The notes under the pieces are model-generated. The model was not told the origin of the DNA and made no database searches. It saw only the letters and a list, made by a program, of their open reading frames with translations. From Microbacterium trichothecenolyticum (GTDB lineage Bacteria > Actinomycetota > Actinomycetes > Actinomycetales > Microbacteriaceae): a stretch of 64,000 bases of DNA. Shown here in pieces: positions 25,561-35,228 of the stretch; within the stretch, counting starts at the first letter, position 1, and each line of letters begins with the position of its first letter. The position numbers and the translations under genes are program-made. The stretch lies in assembly GCF_030818955.1 (NCBI RefSeq), contig NZ_JAUTBF010000001.1, positions 310,001 to 374,000 on the forward strand. The letters run 5' to 3'.

Positions 25561-25622
25561 GTTGAGCGTCCAGAACACGCCGTTGATGGGCTCACCCGCG
25601 CGGCGTTTCTTGGACACTCAAC
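25561..25622. repeat. 62-bp palindromic repeat, copy 1
   Basis: The left arm (25561-25582, GTTGAGCGTCC...CACGCCG) and right arm (25601-25622) pair at 18 of 22 positions around an 18-nt loop. The right arm ends GGACACTCAAC. It matches two further copies at 45574-45635 and 45694-45755 in arm length, loop length and sequence. It lies just after the marP-like gene. Confidence 0.85.
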
Positions 25623-25899
25623 GGACAGGGGATGCCGCCACCCTCTCGGCCTGCGTGAAGGTCGTCTCGGCCGTTCAGACGCTGAAAAAGGCGCTCGACG
25701 ACGGTAAGACGCCCAGAGAAACCTTGAGCAGAGCGGCAGAGATGTGGCGATCCCGGGAAAGCATCTCGGTCTTCTCTAGGTGCATGCAGGCGAAGAGCGC
25801 GAAGAGTCTGGACGCTCTCGACGCGGGAGCGAATGTGGTGGAAGTGACGTAGGAGTTCGCGGCCAGCAGGCGAAGTTCTCCACAGGAGGATCTCGCCCG
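25623..25899 (+). other. Intergenic stretch, possible gene remnant
   Basis: There is no gene I can firmly support here. One frame running out of the palindrome encodes a helical, charged stretch (KKALDDGKTPRETLSRAAEMW, ending at 25852), with some resemblance to bacterial helical domains. It has no independent start or ribosome site. It may be a degraded gene. AGGAGGA at 25884-25890 could serve the next gene. Confidence 0.3.
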
Positions 25900-25926
25900 A
25901 TGCGCTACGTGTTTACACTGCTTCGC

Positions 25927-26223
25927 ATGGGGGCCATTTCTGTATCCGTCGACGAGTTGCGGAGGGCGGCGGCGAAGATGGGCGACATGGCGCCCGACGC
26001 CGCCGAACTATCCGTTCTGACCCTGGCGGACCAGCCCGACCTCAGCCTCGCCCTGGCGGAGTTCATTGGCTGCATGAACGACTGCACAGCCGAGCGCCGT
26101 CGTGCCGTCGACGCGCTGGCTACGGGCCTACGCGAGGTGGCGGGCATGTTCGAGAACATGGATGCCGGCGCGCAAGCCGACGTCCGAGCGCTGGGGGCCG
26201 TCGAGGGCTGGACCGTCGAATGA
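25927..26223 (+). CDS. Small helical protein of WXG100 size, unknown function
   Basis: A 98-residue, mostly alpha-helical protein (SVSVDELRRAAAKMGDMAPDA, then LAEFIGCMNDCTAERRRAVD and LREVAGMFENMDAGA). Length and helix-turn-helix layout resemble ESAT-6/WXG100 proteins, but no W-x-G motif is visible, so this is only a structural similarity. The start is uncertain: ATG 25927 lies just after a TACACT box (leaderless), while ATG 25900 lies 9 nt after AGGAGGA and would add nine residues. The stop overlaps the next gene in ATGA (26220-26223), so the two are translated together and probably form a functional pair. Confidence 0.6.
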   Translation: MGAISVSVDELRRAAAKMGDMAPDAAELSVLTLADQPDLSLALAEFIGCMNDCTAERRRAVDALATGLREVAGMFENMDAGAQADVRALGAVEGWTVE

Positions 26224-28049
26224 CAGCGGCGTTGGGTGACACCCGCGATCCGTCCGAGCTAATCCCCGGCGATGTCAGCGCATTGCACCAGGCAGCGGCC
26301 GTGTGGCGAGCCCGCGCGCAGCGCGCTGACGACGTCGCCGCGAAACTCCGTGCGATGCAGGCGCTTCCGGAATGGGCGGGCGACGCCGCTGACGCCTATG
26401 AGACCCGCGTCGTCGCGGTCGCGTCCGGTTGGGCCGCGATGGCGTTCGCCTTCCGGGCGGGCCAGGCGGCGATCGAGGAGTTCGCCACCGCCCTCGATGC
26501 TGCGCGGGGGAGGGCCGGAGACGCCATCGAGCTGTGGGACCGCGCCGACCAGCTGGATGCCTCAGCGTTCCAGGATGCGTCCCCAGAGACCTCCGGGTGG
26601 CTCGGCCCCGACCGGCGGTCCTTCATGGGATCCGGAGTCCGTGCGGAAGCGCGCTCGCTTTTGGAGGACGCGAGATCGGCGCTGGATGCCGCCGCGCGGG
26701 GAGCCGCCGCAGCGCTCCGGAGCGCGATAGCCGTGCCCGATCTCGGCGCGGACGAGTGGGCGGCCTTGCTCACCGGTTGCGCCACTCCCGCCCAGGTGCT
26801 CGATGCTCTCGCGGGCGCCGACGGATCGAGCCTCGCGGCTCTCCTTCAGGGGCGACCCGGGCTGGCCGCCATTCTCGCCCAGGCCGAGCCTGCCGCCGTC
26901 GGGCCCTGGTGGGCCGAACTCGACGAGGCGCAGAAAGACGCGCTCATTCACGCGGCCCCGGCCATCATCGGCAACCTCGGCGGAGTCTCATACGCGGCAC
27001 GCGACGAAGCCAACCGCATCTGGCTCGACGCCCAACTCGATGAAGCACGTGCCGCGCTCGCCGAAGCGGAGAAGCCCCCGACGTTCCACGAGATGCTCGG
27101 TGGACGCGGTGCGGCTGTCGCGCACGCGGAGCAGCTCGAGCAGGCGCGCACTCGGGTGGCGGGGTTGGAGGCCGTTCAGGCGTCTCTCGTGACGCCGGAC
27201 GGCGGGGCTCCCCGGAGCTTGATCACGCTGACCGCAGACTCGCCACCGTTGGCGGCGATTTCGATTGGAGACCTCGACGCCGCGGACAACGTCACATTCG
27301 CGGTGCCCGGGATGGGAACCACGACGGAGGGAATCGAGGATTGGACGCGTGCCTCTCAAAATCTCGCCGACCTGCAGAACCGGTTGGCTCCGGAGCAGGA
27401 GCACGCCGTCGTGGCCTGGGTTGGGTATGAGACGCCTCCCATTCCTGTCGCCGAAGGTGGTTTCGGCGTGATGGGCAACGCATTCGCCGAGAGGGGAGCA
27501 GCAAATCTCGGGCGCGATCTGGCGGTTGTGGATGCGATGCGCCCAGGGGCGCTGGTGAACGTCGTGGCTCACTCGTACGGGACGACGACTTCGTCGATTG
27601 CTCTTACACGTGACGATGTTCACGTTGATGCATATGTGACGTTGGGGTCAGCCGGTCTCCCCGCTGACATCGATTCTGCGAGTGACCTTCACGCCGACCA
27701 CGTCTTCGCCGGGCAGGCCCAAGACGTATGGGCCATCGATCCCGCGGGAGGCGATCAGTGGGCCTGGACCGGACGTCTCTCTCCGGAGCATCCCGTGAAT
27801 CCCATCAGCCCCGATTTCGGCGCCCATGGCTTCAGCGTGGTGGGAGGCGATGGGCCCGAACCCGTCACCGATCATGGCGTGCTCACCCCGAGCGGTACCG
27901 GATACCTTGATATCCGCACCGAGTCGTTGCGAAATGTAGCGCTCGCGACGAGCGGGTATTCAGACGCTGTCTCGCCGTACGCTGCACCCGGTCCCACTCC
28001 TCTCCAACAGGCTTTTATCGAAGGGCTTGCGCATGGCACTGGGTACTAG
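26220..28049 (+). CDS. DUF1023 alpha/beta-hydrolase with N-terminal helical domain
   Basis: A 609-residue protein. Residues 1-120 are helical and resemble a WXG100-like module (LPEWAGDAADAYETR matches its W-x-G turn). A helical linker with a coiled coil follows (about 270-320), then the DUF1023 hydrolase from about residue 340. The nucleophile elbow is AHSYGTT with Ser452, and a candidate catalytic His is His552 (VTDHGVL); an Asp in the VWAIDP region could complete the triad. No signal peptide is visible. The substrate is unknown. It is coupled to the preceding small protein and overlaps the lipoprotein gene by 17 bases. The fused N-terminal module suggests specialised secretion or a dedicated partner. 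Confidence 0.75.
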   Translation: MTAALGDTRDPSELIPGDVSALHQAAAVWRARAQRADDVAAKLRAMQALPEWAGDAADAYETRVVAVASGWAAMAFAFRAGQAAIEEFATALDAARGRAGDAIELWDRADQLDASAFQDASPETSGWLGPDRRSFMGSGVRAEARSLLEDARSALDAAARGAAAALRSAIAVPDLGADEWAALLTGCATPAQVLDALAGADGSSLAALLQGRPGLAAILAQAEPAAVGPWWAELDEAQKDALIHAAPAIIGNLGGVSYAARDEANRIWLDAQLDEARAALAEAEKPPTFHEMLGGRGAAVAHAEQLEQARTRVAGLEAVQASLVTPDGGAPRSLITLTADSPPLAAISIGDLDAADNVTFAVPGMGTTTEGIEDWTRASQNLADLQNRLAPEQEHAVVAWVGYETPPIPVAEGGFGVMGNAFAERGAANLGRDLAVVDAMRPGALVNVVAHSYGTTTSSIALTRDDVHVDAYVTLGSAGLPADIDSASDLHADHVFAGQAQDVWAIDPAGGDQWAWTGRLSPEHPVNPISPDFGAHGFSVVGGDGPEPVTDHGVLTPSGTGYLDIRTESLRNVALATSGYSDAVSPYAAPGPTPLQQAFIEGLAHGTGY

Positions 28050-28527
28050 ATTCTGCGTCGAGCGCGTCTTCGCCGGAGTCCTTCTATTGGGATCGCTGCT
28101 TGTCGTCTCGGCATGTGGCACGAGCAAAGAGGTGGAAATGAGCCCAGCCGAAGCGCGCGACGCCCTTGTGAGCACGATCGAGAAAAGCGCGGGGCAGCTT
28201 CAGGTCGATGGGTGGTCGCGAAGCCACGCCCCAGAGGTTGGCAACTGCGGGGCGCGTCGCGGTGAACGAGCGGATTACTCCTATTCATATGGCGCTCCTG
28301 CGCCGGACAGCGACCACGAGGCCGACGCCAGGAAGATCGCGGACTACTGGCGTTCGCTCGGCATGCAGGTTCGCCTGGTCGAAAGCCCCGACTATGTCGT
28401 CTACGCCTCGGGAGGCCCGGTTGCGGGCCTGACTTTCTCCACGGCCCCAGGCAACTATTTCATCGCCGGCGAATCCCTCTGCGTCCCCGGCGACGCCACC
28501 GAGCTCCGCAAGCAGGACAACAGCTGA
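28033..28527 (+). CDS. Lipoprotein of unknown function
   Basis: A 164-residue protein with a lipoprotein signal peptide: a charged start, hydrophobic FAGVLLLGSLLVVSAC, and the lipobox VSAC at the cleavage Cys. The mature part is hydrophilic with two further cysteines (VGNCGARR and ESLCVPGD) that could form a disulfide, as expected outside the membrane. It overlaps the hydrolase gene and is the third member of the cassette. A TTG at 28027 could add two residues; the ATG at 28033 is preferred. An immunity or docking role for the hydrolase is conceivable but unproven. Confidence 0.7.
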   Translation: MALGTRFCVERVFAGVLLLGSLLVVSACGTSKEVEMSPAEARDALVSTIEKSAGQLQVDGWSRSHAPEVGNCGARRGERADYSYSYGAPAPDSDHEADARKIADYWRSLGMQVRLVESPDYVVYASGGPVAGLTFSTAPGNYFIAGESLCVPGDATELRKQDNS

Positions 28528-28556
28528 ACCTCTCACGGCGCTCGCCGAAGCTCCGC

Positions 28557-28562
28557 TAAGCT
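28557..28562 (+). promoter_or_regulatory. Candidate -10 box for the glycine riboswitch/gcv operon
   Basis: TAAGCT lies about 30 bases upstream of the first aptamer and would start transcription near 28569, giving a leader of about 264 nt. A clear -35 box is not seen. Confidence 0.35.
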
Positions 28563-28589
28563 GAGCCCACAAGTCCACACCGGCCCCAT

Positions 28590-28785
28590 GATCGATGCGG
28601 GAGAGCTCCGGCGCACGCTGCCGGGCACCGAAGGAGCAAGCCTCCCCGCCAATCTCTCAGGTACGCGTACCGCGTCGATCGGGCCACTCTGGAAAGTGAT
28701 CCGGGTGCACCGCGCCGGATCCGCCGACGGTGAAAGCCCCGCGATCGCGGAGCGAAACTCTCAGGCCCATGACAGAGGGGGAGTT
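28590..28785 (+). promoter_or_regulatory. Tandem glycine riboswitch
   Basis: Two glycine aptamers lie in the 305-base gap before gcvT. The first contains GCGGGAGAGCTCC, GCACCGAAGGAGCAAGCC, and CCGCCAATCTCTCAGGTAC (to about 28673). The second contains CACTCTGGAAAGTGA, GCCGACGGTGAAAGCC, GGAGCGAAACTCTCAGGCCC and ATGACAGAGGGGGAG (to about 28785). These are the conserved cores of the gcvT RNA element. In known cases glycine binding turns on the downstream glycine cleavage genes. No other gene lies between lipoprotein stop and gcvT. Confidence 0.93.
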
Positions 28786-28832
28786 CTCAGGCGCCGCCCG
28801 GCGTCTGTCCGTCATCGCGAACGGCAGAACTC

Positions 28833-30062
28833 ATGACCGAAGCCCCCGCTCCACCCCGCACGTCGCCGCTGAACGATCGGCACGAGGCCCTCGGCGCCTC
28901 GTTCACCGATTTCGGCGGCTGGAACATGCCGGTGCGCTACACCTCCGACCTCGCCGAGCACCACGCTGTTCGGCAGGCCGCCGGCCTGTTCGACATCTCG
29001 CACATGGCCGAGATCCTCGTCGAGGGTCCGGCCGCGGCCGCGTTCCTCGATTACGTGCTCGCCGGTCGTATCTCGACGATGAAGGTGGGCAAGGCGAAGT
29101 ACTCGCTCGTGCTGGCCGAGAGCGGCGGCATCGTCGACGACGTCATCGTCTACCGCACCGGCGACCAGAACTTCCTCGTCATCGCGAATGCCGGGAATCG
29201 GGATGCCGTGAACGCGGCGTTCGAGGCCGCTCGCGCCGCGTGGGGCCCCGCGCCGGAGGCCGCGACAGGCGCAGCCGCCGAGGTCGGTGCCGAAGGTGAG
29301 GTCGCAGCCGAAGAGACCGGTACACGCTCCTTCGCCTTCGTTGCCGGATCGACCGGCTTGCGCGTCGAAGACGTCACCGACGACTACGCGCTCATCGCCC
29401 TCCAGGGGCCTCGAGCCCGCGGCATCCTGAGCTCCACCCCTGGCGTCGAGGTCTCGGGAACCCCGCTCGACGCGCTGGGCTACTACGCCTGGACCGACGG
29501 CACTTTCGACGGCGCGCCGCTCTTCGTCGCCCGCACCGGCTACACGGGCGAAGACGGGTACGAGCTGCTGATCCCGCTCGCACAGGCCGGGGCGCTGTGG
29601 GACGCCGTGCTTGCCGCGGGCGCGTCGGACGGCCTCGTGCCGTGCGGACTCGCCGCGCGCGACACCCTCCGCCTCGAGGCCGGCATGCCGCTGTACGGCC
29701 ACGAGCTCTCGCGCGACATCGTTCCCGCCCAGGCCGGTCTCGGCCGCGCCGTCGCTGTCGACAAAGAAGAGTTCGTCGGAAAGAACGGCGTCTCCACGGC
29801 GCCGTCCGACGCCCCCGTGCTCGTCGGCCTCGTCTCGGAGGGACGCCGCGCCGGCCGCGCCGGATACGCCGTGCTGCACGGTGACGACGTCGTCGGCGAG
29901 ATCACCAGCGGCGCCCTCAGCCCCACCCTCGGCCACCCCGTCGCGATGGCGTTCGTCGCCCCCGCGGCATCCGACCTCGGCACCGACCTGACCATCGACG
30001 TGCGCGGAACCCGTATCCCCGCGACCGTCACCGCCCTTCCCTTCTACCGGAGAAACGCATGA
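28833..30062 (+). CDS. gcvT: Glycine cleavage system aminomethyltransferase (T protein)
   Basis: A 409-residue tetrahydrofolate-dependent aminomethyltransferase that releases ammonia and passes the methylene group from the H protein to THF. Conserved segments include [62 protein letters not shown] and [14 protein letters not shown]. It is longer than usual (about 365-375) because of an Ala/Glu-rich insert of about 35 residues near residues 135-172 ([12 protein letters not shown]). It is the first gene of the operon below the riboswitch and overlaps gcvH in ATGA. Confidence 0.95.
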   Translation: MTEAPAPPRTSPLNDRHEALGASFTDFGGWNMPVRYTSDLAEHHAVRQAAGLFDISHMAEILVEGPAAAAFLDYVLAGRISTMKVGKAKYSLVLAESGGIVDDVIVYRTGDQNFLVIANAGNRDAVNAAFEAARAAWGPAPEAATGAAAEVGAEGEVAAEETGTRSFAFVAGSTGLRVEDVTDDYALIALQGPRARGILSSTPGVEVSGTPLDALGYYAWTDGTFDGAPLFVARTGYTGEDGYELLIPLAQAGALWDAVLAAGASDGLVPCGLAARDTLRLEAGMPLYGHELSRDIVPAQAGLGRAVAVDKEEFVGKNGVSTAPSDAPVLVGLVSEGRRAGRAGYAVLHGDDVVGEITSGALSPTLGHPVAMAFVAPAASDLGTDLTIDVRGTRIPATVTALPFYRRNA

Positions 30063-30433
30063 CCGACCTCACCTCCCTCCGCTACACCTCCGAGCACGAG
30101 TGGATCGCCCTCGAGGGCGACATCGCGACGGTCGGTATCACCGACTTCGCCGCCGACAAGCTCGGCGACGTCGTCTTCGTCGAGCTGCCCGGCGCCGACT
30201 CCGCGGTCACCGCGGGCGACGTCTGCGGCGAGATCGAGTCGACCAAGTCGGTCGGCGAGCTCTACGCGCCGCTGAACGGCACCGTCGTCGAGGTGAACGA
30301 CGCCGTCGTCGACGACCCCTCGCTCGTGAACGCCGAGCCGTTCGACGGCGGGTGGCTCATCAAGATCCGCATCGAGGGCGACCTTCCGGGCGACCTGCTC
30401 GACCGCGCCGCCTATGAGGAACTCACCGCATGA
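30059..30433 (+). CDS. gcvH: Glycine cleavage system H protein
   Basis: A 124-residue lipoyl carrier protein. It opens [13 protein letters not shown] and contains [18 protein letters not shown]; the lipoyl-Lys lies in [15 protein letters not shown], and [14 protein letters not shown] follows. It shuttles the aminomethyl group between P, T and L proteins. The ATG overlaps the gcvT stop and its own stop overlaps the gcvP start (both ATGA), so the three proteins are made in coupled amounts. No lipoate ligase or L protein gene is nearby. Confidence 0.96.
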   Translation: MTDLTSLRYTSEHEWIALEGDIATVGITDFAADKLGDVVFVELPGADSAVTAGDVCGEIESTKSVGELYAPLNGTVVEVNDAVVDDPSLVNAEPFDGGWLIKIRIEGDLPGDLLDRAAYEELTA

Positions 30434-33309
30434 GCACCCTTCTTCCCCCGCGGACCGTCACCGGTACCCCGGCCGTCTTCGTCGATCGCCACATCGGCGT
30501 CGATGCCGCGGCGCAGGCCCGCATGCTCGAGATCGTGGGGTACGACAGCGTCGAGGCGCTCGTCGAGACCGCCGTCCCGGCATCCATCCACGTCCAGCCC
30601 CGCCCGACGAGCGACATCCCGCCCGCCGCGACCGAGGCCGAGGCGCTCGCCGAGCTGCGCGAGCTCGCCTCGGCCAACCGATCGGCACGCCCGCTGATCG
30701 GCCTGGGCTACTACGACACCTTCACGCCGTCGGTGATCGCGCGCAACGTCCTCGAGAACCCCTCCTGGTACACCGCCTACACGCCGTACCAGCCCGAGAT
30801 CTCGCAGGGTCGCCTCGAGGCGCTCATCAACTTCCAGACGATGGTCACCGACCTGACGGGCCTCGCCACGGCAAACGCCTCGATGCTCGACGAGTCCACC
30901 GCGGTCGTCGAGGGCATGCTCGTCGCCCGCCGCGCGTCGAAGGCCAAGACCGACGTCTTCCTCGTCGACGTCGACGCCCTGCCGCAGACGAAGGCGCTGC
31001 TGCACCACCGCGCGACGGCCGTCGGCATCCGCATCGTCGAGACGGCCTACGACGGCGACCTGCCCGAGGCGTTCGGCGCCTTCGTGCAGTACCCCGGCGC
31101 GACCGGGCGCGTGTGGGACTTCTCGGCCGTCGCCGACGCGGTGCACAGCGCGGGCGGCCTCGTCGTCGCCGCGGCCGACCTGCTCGCCCTCACGCTGCTG
31201 CGCTCGCCGGGCGCGCTCGGCGCCGACGTCGCGGTGGGCACCACCCAGCGCTTCGGCGTGCCGCTCGGCTTCGGCGGTCCGCACGCGGGCTACATGGCCG
31301 TGCGCGCGGGTCTTGAGCGCCAGCTTCCGGGTCGCCTGGTCGGCGTGTCTCAGGATGCCGTCGGCCACCCCGCCTACCGCCTGTCGCTGCAGACGCGTGA
31401 GCAGCACATCCGCCGCGAGAAGGCGACCTCGAACATCTGCACCGCCCAGGTGCTGCTGGCCGTCATGGCGGCGATGTACGCGGTGTACCACGGCCCCCAG
31501 GGGCTCAAGGGCATCGCGACACGGGTCGCGCAGAAGGCCGACGCCCTGGCATCCGCTCTGCGTTCCTTCGACCTGCACCTCACCAGCGATGCCTTCTTCG
31601 ACACCCTGCGCGTGCACGTGCCGGGCCGTGCGCAGGACGTCGTCGACCGCGCCCGCGAGCGCGGTTACCAGCTGTTGTGGGTGGATGACGCGACCGTCGG
31701 CGTCTCGGTCGATGAGACGACGACGGATGCCGACCTCGCCGTCGTCCTCGACGCGTTCGGGCTGACTACGGAAGAACTGCCCGAGGGCGTCGCCCTGCGT
31801 GGCGTCGACGAGGCGCTGCACCGCGACGACGAGTACCTCACGCACCCGGTCTTCCACGCGCACCGCAGCGAGACGGCGATGATGCGGTACCTCAAGTCGC
31901 TCGCCGACCGCGACTACGCGCTCGACCGCGGCATGATCCCGCTCGGCTCGTGCACGATGAAGCTGAACGCCGCGACCGAGATGGCCGCGGTGTCGTGGCC
32001 GGAGTTCTCGCGCGTGCACCCGTTCGCCCCCGAGGCCGACGTGCTCGGCTACCTGGCGATGATCGAGCAGCTCGAGCGCTGGCTCGCCGAGGTCACCGGG
32101 TACGACGCGGTATCGCTGCAGCCGAACGCCGGCTCGCAGGGCGAGCTCGCGGGGCTCCTCGCCATCCGCGGCTACCACCTCGCGAACGGCGACGCCGAGC
32201 GCACGGTGTGCCTCATCCCGTCGTCGGCGCACGGCACGAATGCCGCCTCCGCGGTGCTCGCGGGCATGAAAGTCGTCGTGATCGCGTGCGACGAGGCCGG
32301 CAACGTCGACCTGGGCGACCTGCGCGCCAAGATCGCGCAGCATGCCGAGGCGCTGTCGGCGCTGATGATCACGTACCCCTCGACCCACGGCGTCTACGAG
32401 CACGACGTGCTCGAGATCACGCAGGCCGTTCATGACGCCGGTGGCCAGGTGTACGTCGACGGTGCGAACCTCAACGCGCTGCTCGGCTTCGCCCGCTTCG
32501 GCGACCTCGGCGGCGACGTCTCGCACCTCAACCTGCACAAGACGTTCGCCATCCCGCACGGCGGAGGCGGCCCGGGCGTGGGCCCGGTGGCGGCGAAGGC
32601 CCACCTCGCGCCGTACCTGCCGTCGCACCCGTTCTCGCAGCGCGCGGATCACGCCGGCGGCACGTTCGACGGCGGTCCCGTGTCGGCGGCTCCGCACGGC
32701 TCGGCCGGCATCCTGCCCATCTCGTGGGCGTACGTGCGCATGATGGGCGCCGAGGGGCTTCGTCAGGCGACCGCCGCCGCGGTGCTCTCGGCCAACTACA
32801 TCGCCACGCGCCTGCGGGAGCACTACCCGGTGCTGTACGCCGGTGAGGGCGGGCTCGTCGCGCATGAGTGCATCCTCGACCTGCGTCCGCTCAAGGAGCA
32901 GACCGGCGTCACCGTGGATGACGTGGCCAAGCGCCTCATCGACTACGGCTTCCACGCCCCGACGATGTCGTTCCCGGTCGCCGGCACCCTGATGGTGGAG
33001 CCGACCGAGAGCGAAGACCTCGCCGAGCTCGACCGCTTCGTGGATGCCATGATCGCGATCAAGCAGGAGGCCCTCGCGGTCGCCGCGGGGGAGTGGCCCG
33101 CCGACGACAACCCTCTCGTGAACGCCCCGCACACCGCCGAGACGGTCGTGGTGGGGGAGTGGGAGCACCCGTACTCGCGTGAGACCGCGGTGTACCCCGT
33201 GCGCTCGCTCATCCGCGGCAAGTACTGGCCCCCGGTGCGCCGCATCGACCAGGCCTACGGCGACCGCAACCTCGTGTGTTCGTGCCCGCCGCCGGAGGCG
33301 TTCGCCTGA
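30430..33309 (+). CDS. gcvP: Glycine dehydrogenase (decarboxylating), P protein
   Basis: A 959-residue PLP enzyme, full-length and single-chain. It decarboxylates glycine and loads the aminomethyl group on the H protein. Seen are [83 protein letters not shown], and the PLP-lysine segment [19 protein letters not shown]. The ATG overlaps gcvH. Long antisense frames over this gene are GC shadows. No clear terminator follows; the next gene has its own promoter. Confidence 0.96.
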   Translation: MSTLLPPRTVTGTPAVFVDRHIGVDAAAQARMLEIVGYDSVEALVETAVPASIHVQPRPTSDIPPAATEAEALAELRELASANRSARPLIGLGYYDTFTPSVIARNVLENPSWYTAYTPYQPEISQGRLEALINFQTMVTDLTGLATANASMLDESTAVVEGMLVARRASKAKTDVFLVDVDALPQTKALLHHRATAVGIRIVETAYDGDLPEAFGAFVQYPGATGRVWDFSAVADAVHSAGGLVVAAADLLALTLLRSPGALGADVAVGTTQRFGVPLGFGGPHAGYMAVRAGLERQLPGRLVGVSQDAVGHPAYRLSLQTREQHIRREKATSNICTAQVLLAVMAAMYAVYHGPQGLKGIATRVAQKADALASALRSFDLHLTSDAFFDTLRVHVPGRAQDVVDRARERGYQLLWVDDATVGVSVDETTTDADLAVVLDAFGLTTEELPEGVALRGVDEALHRDDEYLTHPVFHAHRSETAMMRYLKSLADRDYALDRGMIPLGSCTMKLNAATEMAAVSWPEFSRVHPFAPEADVLGYLAMIEQLERWLAEVTGYDAVSLQPNAGSQGELAGLLAIRGYHLANGDAERTVCLIPSSAHGTNAASAVLAGMKVVVIACDEAGNVDLGDLRAKIAQHAEALSALMITYPSTHGVYEHDVLEITQAVHDAGGQVYVDGANLNALLGFARFGDLGGDVSHLNLHKTFAIPHGGGGPGVGPVAAKAHLAPYLPSHPFSQRADHAGGTFDGGPVSAAPHGSAGILPISWAYVRMMGAEGLRQATAAAVLSANYIATRLREHYPVLYAGEGGLVAHECILDLRPLKEQTGVTVDDVAKRLIDYGFHAPTMSFPVAGTLMVEPTESEDLAELDRFVDAMIAIKQEALAVAAGEWPADDNPLVNAPHTAETVVVGEWEHPYSRETAVYPVRSLIRGKYWPPVRRIDQAYGDRNLVCSCPPPEAFA

Positions 33310-33452
33310 GCGACCGCACCCGCGGCGGCGCGTCCCGGCATCCGGGATCGTTGTCGCGGGTGCCCGCGGGCGCGTCGCGGCATGTCTGCACGCCCCAGAC
33401 GAGGACGGACGGCTCCGCAACGGGCGTCGGGGGATCGCACAGAGGCGTTTAG

Positions 33453-33458
33453 TACAGT
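33453..33458 (+). promoter_or_regulatory. -10 box of a leaderless promoter
   Basis: TACAGT lies exactly 6 nt before the GTG at 33465, with no ribosome site. The lipoprotein message probably begins at the start codon. Inference from spacing. Confidence 0.5.
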
Positions 33459-33464
33459 GCGCTT

Positions 33465-35207
33465 GTGCACCACGGGCTGACTGATCATCCGCGACCCACT
33501 CGACGACGACGCCACCTGGGGAGGGCGATCGCCCTGCTCGCCGCCGCCGGCGTCATACTCACCGCATGCGCAGCGCCCGAGTCGGCACCGGCCCCAGAAA
33601 AGGAGGCCCGCACCAGCCTCACCGTGGGTGTCGTGGGCAGCGTCACCAGCTTCAACGCCGCCAGCCGCACCGGCGACACCCCGGCCAACCGAGCCGTGTC
33701 GGCACTTCTCGACGAGCGGCTCGGCTCGCTCGACGGGAACCTGCAGGTCGTCCCGAACGACGGGCTGGGGCGGATCACCCGCATCGAGGGCGACCCGCTC
33801 ACGGTCAGCTACGAGCTCTTCCCCGACCGGGTGTGGTCGGACGGCACGCCCGTCACCCTCGATGACCTGCTGTTCGGCTGGGCCGTGTCGTCGCACTTCT
33901 TCGATGACGCGACCTACGACAGCTCGGGGCAGATCGTCTCGGGGACCCGATACTTCGACACCGCCGCGCCCGCCGATCCGAATGCGCGAACCGCGCGCCC
34001 CCGCCTCGACCGCGCTGCCGACACCCTCACCCTGACCTACGACCAGCCCTTCGCCGACTGGAACCGCCAGTGGCTCCTCGACCGCCCCGTTCACGTCGTC
34101 GCGCAGCGCGCCGGTGTCAGCGTCAAGGACCTGCTGACGGCCCTGCTGACCGTTCCCGAGGGCGACCCGACCGCTCCGGCGACCCCGAACCCCGTTCTCG
34201 CGGCAGCCGCGCAGGCGTGGAACACCGGTTTCGACGTGCCCGCGGGCAGTGTCGTCGACCCCGCCTCGATCGTGTCGTCGGGGCCCTGGACGATGTCGGC
34301 CGCCACCGCCGACACCCTCACTCTCGCGCGCCGAGACACCTACCAGGGCGCGCACTTCCCCGGGCTCGAGGGGCTGACGGTGAAGTTCTTCCCCGATCGC
34401 GCCGCACAGCTGTCGGCGATCGAGGCGGGTGTCGTCGACATCGCCAACATCGGTGATGTCGACGAGGACGAGCTCACCACCCTCCGAGACGCCGGCCTGC
34501 AGGTGACGACTGGACCGACCACGCAGACCCTGCAACTGCGCTTCGCCAATGGAACCGCGTCGGACCTCCGCCAGGCCGTCACCCTGTCTCTCGACCGCGC
34601 GGCACTGGTGAACGACGTCCTGGGCGCGGTGCGTCCCGACGCTCGTCCGCTGCAGTCGTTCCTGTCGTCCCCGGCGACGGGGCAGCTGTACAACGACCTC
34701 GTGTCCGGCAACGGATCGCCCGGCACCGGTAGCGACGTGAACGGTGCGCGGGAGGCGCTCGGTGACCGCGCATCGGTCCTGCGAGTCGCCTACGACACCA
34801 CCGACGAGGTGTCCGCGCAAGTCTTCACACGGATGGTGTCGATGGGCGCCAGAGCGGGAATCGCGGTCCGCCTCGCGACCGCCGCCGAGACCCCGGAAGC
34901 CACCCTGGCGTGGGTCGGCGAAGACGAGAGCCTCTACCGTTCGGCGCGCGACCGCATCGCCGAGGGCGTCGACGGACCCGACACGGTACGCCTGTTCGCC
35001 GAGCTGACCAAGGACACCGACCCGGTCGACGTCCTCGCCGCCGCGAAGAAGATCGATCAGTCGCTGTTCACCGCATACGCCGGTGTGCCGCTGATGGAAC
35101 GCACGGGGGCCGTTGTCACGGCTACCGGGGTCGGGGGAGTGACGTACACGTCCGAGCCCAACGGCATCCCACCCGCCTTCTGGACCTGGACGGCACCCCA
35201 GCCGTGA
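33465..35207 (+). CDS. Oligopeptide-type ABC substrate-binding lipoprotein (first copy)
   Basis: A 580-residue family 5 solute-binding protein. An Arg-rich start is followed by a hydrophobic helix and the lipobox LTAC, then mature sequence with SLTVGVVGSVTSFNAASRTG and VWSDGTPVTLDDLLFGWAV, typical of peptide or nickel binding proteins. It is a paralogue of the second binding protein at 36369, which it resembles along most of its length (for example the shared GDPxAPAxPN stretch), but it is the more diverged. The GTG start follows a leaderless -10 box. A minus-strand protease gene separates it from the second copy. Confidence 0.82.
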   Translation: MHHGLTDHPRPTRRRRHLGRAIALLAAAGVILTACAAPESAPAPEKEARTSLTVGVVGSVTSFNAASRTGDTPANRAVSALLDERLGSLDGNLQVVPNDGLGRITRIEGDPLTVSYELFPDRVWSDGTPVTLDDLLFGWAVSSHFFDDATYDSSGQIVSGTRYFDTAAPADPNARTARPRLDRAADTLTLTYDQPFADWNRQWLLDRPVHVVAQRAGVSVKDLLTALLTVPEGDPTAPATPNPVLAAAAQAWNTGFDVPAGSVVDPASIVSSGPWTMSAATADTLTLARRDTYQGAHFPGLEGLTVKFFPDRAAQLSAIEAGVVDIANIGDVDEDELTTLRDAGLQVTTGPTTQTLQLRFANGTASDLRQAVTLSLDRAALVNDVLGAVRPDARPLQSFLSSPATGQLYNDLVSGNGSPGTGSDVNGAREALGDRASVLRVAYDTTDEVSAQVFTRMVSMGARAGIAVRLATAAETPEATLAWVGEDESLYRSARDRIAEGVDGPDTVRLFAELTKDTDPVDVLAAAKKIDQSLFTAYAGVPLMERTGAVVTATGVGGVTYTSEPNGIPPAFWTWTAPQP

Positions 35208-35228
35208 CGCCTCCGCCGTGGCGGCCGA

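Noticed and set aside
30412..33420. Open frame of about 1000 codons antisense to gcvP
   Set aside because: Composition is Arg/Val/His-rich with no domain, and it mirrors the coding frame of gcvP; high GC keeps antisense frames open.
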